This document shows, piece after piece, positions 4,599 to 8,434 of a DNA stretch of 8,434 nt. Under the pieces are notes generated by a model, which saw nothing but the letters and a program-made list of their open reading frames with translations, searched no databases and was not told the origin of the DNA. Where the stretch lies: assembly GCA_910579075.1 (NCBI GenBank), contig CAJTSV010000139.1, forward strand, positions 1-8,434, written 5' to 3'. The first letter of the stretch is position 1. Each line of letters begins with the position of its first letter. Origin of the DNA: an uncultured Eubacterium sp. Lineage in GTDB: Bacteria; Bacillota; Clostridia; Lachnospirales; Lachnospiraceae. Position numbers and translations under genes: made by a program.

Positions 4599-5654
4599 AT
4601 GATAAAAGCAGGCATTATTGGAGCAACCGGGTATGCCGGTGCAGAGCTGGTGAGGCTTCTGCTCGGGCACAGGGACGTGGAAATCAAGTGGCTTGGCTCC
4701 AGAAGCTATATTGATAAAGCATATGCATCGGTATACCAGAACATGTTTACCCTGATAGAGGGCAGCTGCCTGGATGACAATATCGGGGAGCTTGTAAAAC
4801 AGGCAGATGTCGTCTTTACGGCAACGCCGCAGGGATTTCTGGCATCCGCCATGCAGGAGGAGTACCTGCAGCAGGCGAAATTTATCGACCTGAGCGCAGA
4901 TTACCGCCTGAAGGATGTGGATGTCTATGAAGCGTGGTACCATATCGGCCATAAATCCCCGCAGTATTTAAAGGAAGCGGTATACGGCCTGTGTGAAATC
5001 AACCGGGAACAGGTAAAAGCGGCCAGGCTGGTGGCAAATCCGGGATGTTATACGACATGCTCGATTTTAACGGCTTATCCGCTGGTACGGGAAGGGCTGA
5101 TTGACCCGGACACGCTGATTATTGACGCCAAAAGCGGTACTTCCGGGGCCGGGCGTGGAGCCAAAACCGGAAATCTGTTCTGCGAGGTCAATGAGAATAT
5201 AAAAGCATACGGCATTGCCACGCACCGGCACACGCCGGAAATCGAGGAGCAGCTTGGCTATGCCGCCGGCAGGAAGGTGACCGTTACCTTTACGCCGCAT
5301 CTGGTGCCGATGAACCGGGGAATCCTGGCAGTGGCATATGCATCGCTTGTGAAAAAGCCGGATGGCAGCTGTCCGTCTGAGGCAGACATCCGTGCCGCTT
5401 ATGAGAAATATTATAGCGGGGAAAAATTTATCCGCCTGCTGGATGCAGATGTATTCCCGGAAACGAAATGGGTGGAAGGCAGCAATTTTGTGGATGTGAA
5501 TTTTAAAATCGATGAACGTACCGGGCGCGTGATTATGATTGGTGCCCTTGATAACCTGGTCAAGGGCGCAGCCGGGCAGGCCGTGCAGAATATGAACCTG
5601 ATGTTCGGACTGCCGGAAACAGAGGGGCTTGACCTGGTGCCGCTGTTTCCATAA
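4599..5654 (+). CDS. argC: N-acetyl-gamma-glutamyl-phosphate reductase
   Basis: ArgC reduces N-acetylglutamyl 5-phosphate to N-acetylglutamate semialdehyde with NADPH, the third step of ornithine synthesis. The 351-residue length is normal. The Rossmann nucleotide loop GATGYAGAE is at residues 8-16, the catalytic cysteine is in VANPGCYTT (Cys150), and the conserved histidine is in HRHTPEIEEQL (His211). The C-terminus keeps the family's DNLVKGAAGQAVQNMN segment. The start is supported by AGAGGTG ending seven bases upstream. It is the first gene of the plus-strand arginine operon, divergent from argG. A 97 bp gap with no obvious terminator separates it from the acetyltransferase gene, so the genes are probably co-transcribed. 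Confidence 0.97.
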   Translation: MIKAGIIGATGYAGAELVRLLLGHRDVEIKWLGSRSYIDKAYASVYQNMFTLIEGSCLDDNIGELVKQADVVFTATPQGFLASAMQEEYLQQAKFIDLSADYRLKDVDVYEAWYHIGHKSPQYLKEAVYGLCEINREQVKAARLVANPGCYTTCSILTAYPLVREGLIDPDTLIIDAKSGTSGAGRGAKTGNLFCEVNENIKAYGIATHRHTPEIEEQLGYAAGRKVTVTFTPHLVPMNRGILAVAYASLVKKPDGSCPSEADIRAAYEKYYSGEKFIRLLDADVFPETKWVEGSNFVDVNFKIDERTGRVIMIGALDNLVKGAAGQAVQNMNLMFGLPETEGLDLVPLFP

Positions 5655-5751
5655 GGCAGGGGCTTTGCAGGCGGATGGCAGCCGGTACCGGGAAAGAAGG
5701 GTGCTGTAAAAGCCGCTGGCGGAAATCAGAAGGAAGCAGAAGGGACAGAAA

Positions 5752-6210
5752 ATGGAACACGAAATTCAGATAAGGGAAATGGATATTTCAGATTATGAAA
5801 ACGTCCGCGCGCTGTGGATGACAATCCGCGGGTTTGGCATCCGTTCCATCGATGATTCGAAGGAAGGCGTGGCGCGTTTTCTGCGGCGCAATCCTTCTGC
5901 CAGTGTTGTGGCGCTGGATAAAGACCGGATTGTCGGGGCTATCCTGTGCGGGCATGACGGCAGGCGCGGCTGTTTTTACCATGTCTGCGTCCATGAGCAG
6001 TACCGCAAGCAGGGAATCGGGACATCCATGGCAGTCTTTGCCATGAAGGCACTGCAGAAAGAGCAGATTAACAAGGTATCGCTGATTGCATTTAAGGAAA
6101 ACGAAGTCGGGAACCATTTCTGGAAGCGCGCCGGGTGGACCTTCCGGGAAGATTTAAACTATTACGATTTTACGCTCAACGATGCAAATATTACGCAGTT
6201 TAATCAATAG
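5752..6210 (+). CDS. GNAT-family N-acetyltransferase in the arginine operon
   Basis: This 152-residue single-domain GNAT enzyme transfers an acetyl group from acetyl-CoA to an amine. The acetyl-CoA pyrophosphate loop is visible as YRKQGIGTSM (residues 84-93, pattern RxxGxG) after the beta-4 strand FYHVCV. The C-terminal NEVGNHFWKRAGW motif (117-129) is typical of YpeA/RimI-like members. It lies between argC and argB, where argJ would often be found. That suggests a link to acetylated arginine intermediates, perhaps acting as a short N-acetylglutamate synthase. Sequence alone does not show substrate; it could equally acetylate a small amine or a protein. It lacks the amino-acid-kinase domain of classical ArgA. 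An AAGGGA lies a few bases upstream of the ATG, and its stop is 39 bases before the chosen argB start. Confidence 0.9.
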   Translation: MEHEIQIREMDISDYENVRALWMTIRGFGIRSIDDSKEGVARFLRRNPSASVVALDKDRIVGAILCGHDGRRGCFYHVCVHEQYRKQGIGTSMAVFAMKALQKEQINKVSLIAFKENEVGNHFWKRAGWTFREDLNYYDFTLNDANITQFNQ

Positions 6211-6248
6211 TGTGCCGGGAAATGGACAGAAAAGAAGGGGATTGGAAT

Positions 6249-7148
6249 ATGGAAGAAAAAGTAATGGATGAGCTGCTGAAAAAAGCGTCGGTGCTTGTGG
6301 AAGCACTGCCTTATATCCAGCGGTTTAACCGCAAAATTATTGTGGTAAAGTACGGCGGCAGCGCGATGGCGGACGAACAGTTAAAGCGCAGCGTCATAGA
6401 GGATGTCACGCTGCTAAAGCTGGTCGGGTTCAAGCCGATCATCGTGCACGGCGGAGGAAAGGAAATCAGCCACTGGGCTGCAAAAACCGGCATGGAGTCC
6501 CGGTTTGTCAACGGGCTGCGCGTGACGGATGTCCCGATGATGGAAATCGCGGAAATGGTATTAAATAAGGTAAATAAGTCGTTAGTCCAGCTGGTGGAGC
6601 AGCTTGGCGTGCTGGCAGCCGGAATCAGCGGCAAGGACGGCGGGATGCTGAAGGTGGACAAGAAGTATGCAGACGGTGCAGACATCGGGTATGTCGGGGA
6701 TGTAAAGGAAGTCAGGCCGAAGATTTTATACGACCTTCTGGAAAAGGATTTCCTGCCGATTGTAGCGCCGGTCGGCCTGGATGACAATTACCAGACTTAT
6801 AACATCAATGCGGATGATGCGGCCTGTGCCATTGCGAAAGCAGTGTCAGCAGAAAAGCTGGCGTTTTTAACCGATATCGAAGGCGTATACAAAAATCCGG
6901 ACGATAAATCCAGCCTGATTTCAGAGCTGCCTGTGACGGAAGCTGCAAAGCTGATGGAAAGCGGCTATATCGGGGGCGGCATGCTGCCAAAGCTGGCAAA
7001 CTGCATTGATGCGATAGAAAACGGTGTTTCCAGGGTGCATATTTTAGACGGGCGGATTCCGCACTGCCTGCTGCTGGAAATCTTTACAAACAGGGGTATC
7101 GGAACAGCAATCCTCTCAGATACGGAAACGAGGTATTATCATGAATAA
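6249..7148 (+). CDS. argB: Acetylglutamate kinase
   Basis: ArgB phosphorylates N-acetyl-L-glutamate with ATP, the second step of ornithine synthesis. From ATG 6249 it has 299 residues. The amino-acid-kinase motifs are in place: KYGGSAM (Lys34), VHGGGKE (66-72), GLRVTD with Arg91, NINADDAA (185-192), LTDIEGV with Asp209, and GGGMLPKL with Lys248. The ~25-residue N-terminal helix before the first strand and the C-terminal EIFTNRGIGTAI segment are the marks of hexameric, arginine-inhibited kinases. Feedback inhibition by arginine is therefore likely (inference from family). I prefer 6249, which has AAGGGG eight bases upstream, over an in-frame GTG at 6210 or ATG at 6222. It overlaps argD by 8 bases. 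Confidence 0.96.
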   Translation: MEEKVMDELLKKASVLVEALPYIQRFNRKIIVVKYGGSAMADEQLKRSVIEDVTLLKLVGFKPIIVHGGGKEISHWAAKTGMESRFVNGLRVTDVPMMEIAEMVLNKVNKSLVQLVEQLGVLAAGISGKDGGMLKVDKKYADGADIGYVGDVKEVRPKILYDLLEKDFLPIVAPVGLDDNYQTYNINADDAACAIAKAVSAEKLAFLTDIEGVYKNPDDKSSLISELPVTEAAKLMESGYIGGGMLPKLANCIDAIENGVSRVHILDGRIPHCLLLEIFTNRGIGTAILSDTETRYYHE

Positions 7149-8325
7149 ACAGCAGTATATGGACGGAGCCGAGCAGGCGTTTGTGCATACATATAACCGT
7201 TTTCCGGTTGTGTTCGAACGCGGGGAAGGCGTGCGTTTGTATGATACAGACGGTAAAGAATATCTGGATTTTGCAGCCGGAATCGGCGTCATGGCGCTTG
7301 GCTACCAGAACCGGGAATACACCGAAGCGCTGAAAGCACAGGCAGAGCGCCTTGTGCATACGTCCAACCTTTATTACAACGTTCCCGCGGCCGAGGCAGC
7401 CGCAAAGGCGCTGGCAGCATCCGGCATGGACCGCATATTTTTTACAAACAGCGGAACGGAAGCGGTAGAAGGAGCCATTAAGGCAGCCAGGAAATATGCC
7501 TTTACAAGGGACGGCCATGCCGGGCATGAAATTATCGCGATGAACCATTCGTTTCATGGCAGGAGCATCGGCGCGCTGTCTGTAACAGGCAATGCCCATT
7601 ACCGGGAACCGTTCGAGCCGCTGATGGGCGGCGTGCGTTTTGCAGATCTGAACAGCCTGGACAGCGTCCGGGCACAGGTGAATGAACATACGTGTGCTGT
7701 CATTCTGGAAACCATTCAGGGCGAAAGCGGAATCCATCCGGCAGACCGCTCATTTCTGGAAGGCCTGCGCAGCCTGTGTGACGAGCACGGCATGCTGCTG
7801 ATTCTGGATGAAATCCAGTGCGGCATGGGGCGCACCGGGCAGATGTTTGCATGGCAGCATTACGGCGTGAAGCCGGATATTATGACATCCGCAAAAGCGC
7901 TTGGATGTGGCGTTCCGGTCGGGGCATTCCTGATGACGGAGCAGGCAGCGCAAAAATCCCTGGCACCGGGCGACCATGGAACGACCTATGGCGGCAATCC
8001 GCTTGCAGGAGCAGCTGTCAGCAAGGTATTTGATTTGTTTGAAAGCATGCAGCTGCTGGAGCATGTCAGGAGCATTTCCGTGTATCTGGAAAAGCGGCTG
8101 GATGAACTGGTAAAGGAGCAGGACTGCCTGATGGGCCGCCGCGGCATGGGCCTGATGCAGGGAATCGTGACACAGAAAAATTCAGCTGAAATTGCCGCAA
8201 AGGCGCTGGACGCCGGACTGGTTGTTCCAGCCGGTGCAGATGTGATACGGCTGCTTCCGCCGCTTGTGATTACAGAAGCGGATGTGGATGAAATGACAGA
8301 AAAATTAAAGACAGCTCTTGCATAA
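7141..8325 (+). CDS. argD: Acetylornithine aminotransferase (class III, PLP-dependent)
   Basis: ArgD converts N-acetylglutamate semialdehyde and glutamate into N-acetylornithine and 2-oxoglutarate, the fourth step of ornithine synthesis. The 394-residue length is typical. Visible class III motifs are NSGTEA (103-108, phosphate binding), HSFHGR (136-141), ILDEIQCGMGRTG with Asp223 contacting the pyridoxal ring, the PLP lysine Lys252 in TSAKALGCGVPVG, and TTYGGNPL (281-288). The arginine-operon context favours acetylornithine over ornithine or GABA as substrate, although such enzymes may also act on succinyldiaminopimelate. Its ATG lies inside argB (ATGAATAA overlap), with GAGGT upstream, implying translational coupling. 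A strong terminator follows at once. Confidence 0.96.
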   Translation: MNKQQYMDGAEQAFVHTYNRFPVVFERGEGVRLYDTDGKEYLDFAAGIGVMALGYQNREYTEALKAQAERLVHTSNLYYNVPAAEAAAKALAASGMDRIFFTNSGTEAVEGAIKAARKYAFTRDGHAGHEIIAMNHSFHGRSIGALSVTGNAHYREPFEPLMGGVRFADLNSLDSVRAQVNEHTCAVILETIQGESGIHPADRSFLEGLRSLCDEHGMLLILDEIQCGMGRTGQMFAWQHYGVKPDIMTSAKALGCGVPVGAFLMTEQAAQKSLAPGDHGTTYGGNPLAGAAVSKVFDLFESMQLLEHVRSISVYLEKRLDELVKEQDCLMGRRGMGLMQGIVTQKNSAEIAAKALDAGLVVPAGADVIRLLPPLVITEADVDEMTEKLKTALA

Positions 8326-8434
8326 AAAACGGGGCTGCCGCAGGAAGAAAAATGATACGGGATATCGCTGGTTTAATGATTCTTTACGATATCCTGTATA
8401 TCGTTTGCTTCGTGCGGCAGCCCCGTTTTTTTTT
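8326..8434 (+). terminator. Nested hairpin terminator ending the argC-argD operon
   Basis: The outer stem pairs CGGGGCTGCCGCA (8330-8342) with TGCGGCAGCCCCG (8413-8425), 13 perfect pairs plus A-T pairs from the flanking runs. It is followed by nine Ts at the window end. Inside it an independent stem pairs 8355-8367 with 8387-8399 (13 bp, one G-U) around a 19-base loop. The A run before the outer stem could make it work on the opposite strand too. Confidence 0.85.

Noticed and set aside
6210..6248. Longer ArgB start at GTG 6210, overlapping the GNAT stop
   Set aside because: ATG 6249 has a well-placed AAGGGG and gives the normal family length.
7084..7737. 217-codon minus-strand open frame opposite argD
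   Set aside because: It is antisense to the conserved argD reading frame, rich in Cys and His as is usual for such shadows, and has no recognisable domain.

Overview
The window looks like a piece of a Clostridia chromosome, most likely Lachnospiraceae. This rests on the gene styles, the roughly even GC of the arginine genes beside AT-rich intergenic DNA, the strong GGAGG-type ribosome sites, and protein signatures familiar from that family. The assignment is an inference; no marker gene fixes the species.

Region 1 (1-2790) is an accessory stretch of repeats and short or broken genes. Two copies of a ~115 bp block (126-239 and 1976-2091, about 90 % identical) bracket it. Beside the second copy lies a 224 bp foldback element (2127-2350), and a diverged fragment of the same element sits at the window's left edge. 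Between the repeats are a frameshifted small gene (665-842), a decayed coding tract (880-1128), and a toxin-antitoxin operon. That operon keeps its promoter, operator-like palindrome, antitoxin and terminator, but its RelE/ParE-like toxin appears to have lost its whole middle (1376-1519). A third broken gene follows (1664-1948), then a ribbon-helix-helix gene with no visible start codon (2579-2788).

Region 2 (2787-8434) is an arginine biosynthesis locus. argG (argininosuccinate synthase) is on the minus strand. It diverges from a plus-strand operon argC - GNAT acetyltransferase - argB - argD. The 450 bp between argG and argC holds candidate promoters for both directions and several ARG-box-like palindromes, which suggests shared ArgR control. 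ArgB phosphorylates N-acetylglutamate, ArgC reduces the product to the semialdehyde, ArgD transaminates it to N-acetylornithine, and ArgG acts later on citrulline plus aspartate. Both transcription units end in nested hairpin terminators.

The most interesting point is the GNAT gene between argC and argB, where argJ would be expected in many Clostridia. No argJ, argA, argE, argF or argH is present. Either argJ lies elsewhere, or the GNAT supplies the N-acetylglutamate. The argB product has the N-terminal helix typical of arginine-sensitive kinases, which go with the cyclic (ArgJ) pathway, so the locus sends mixed signals.
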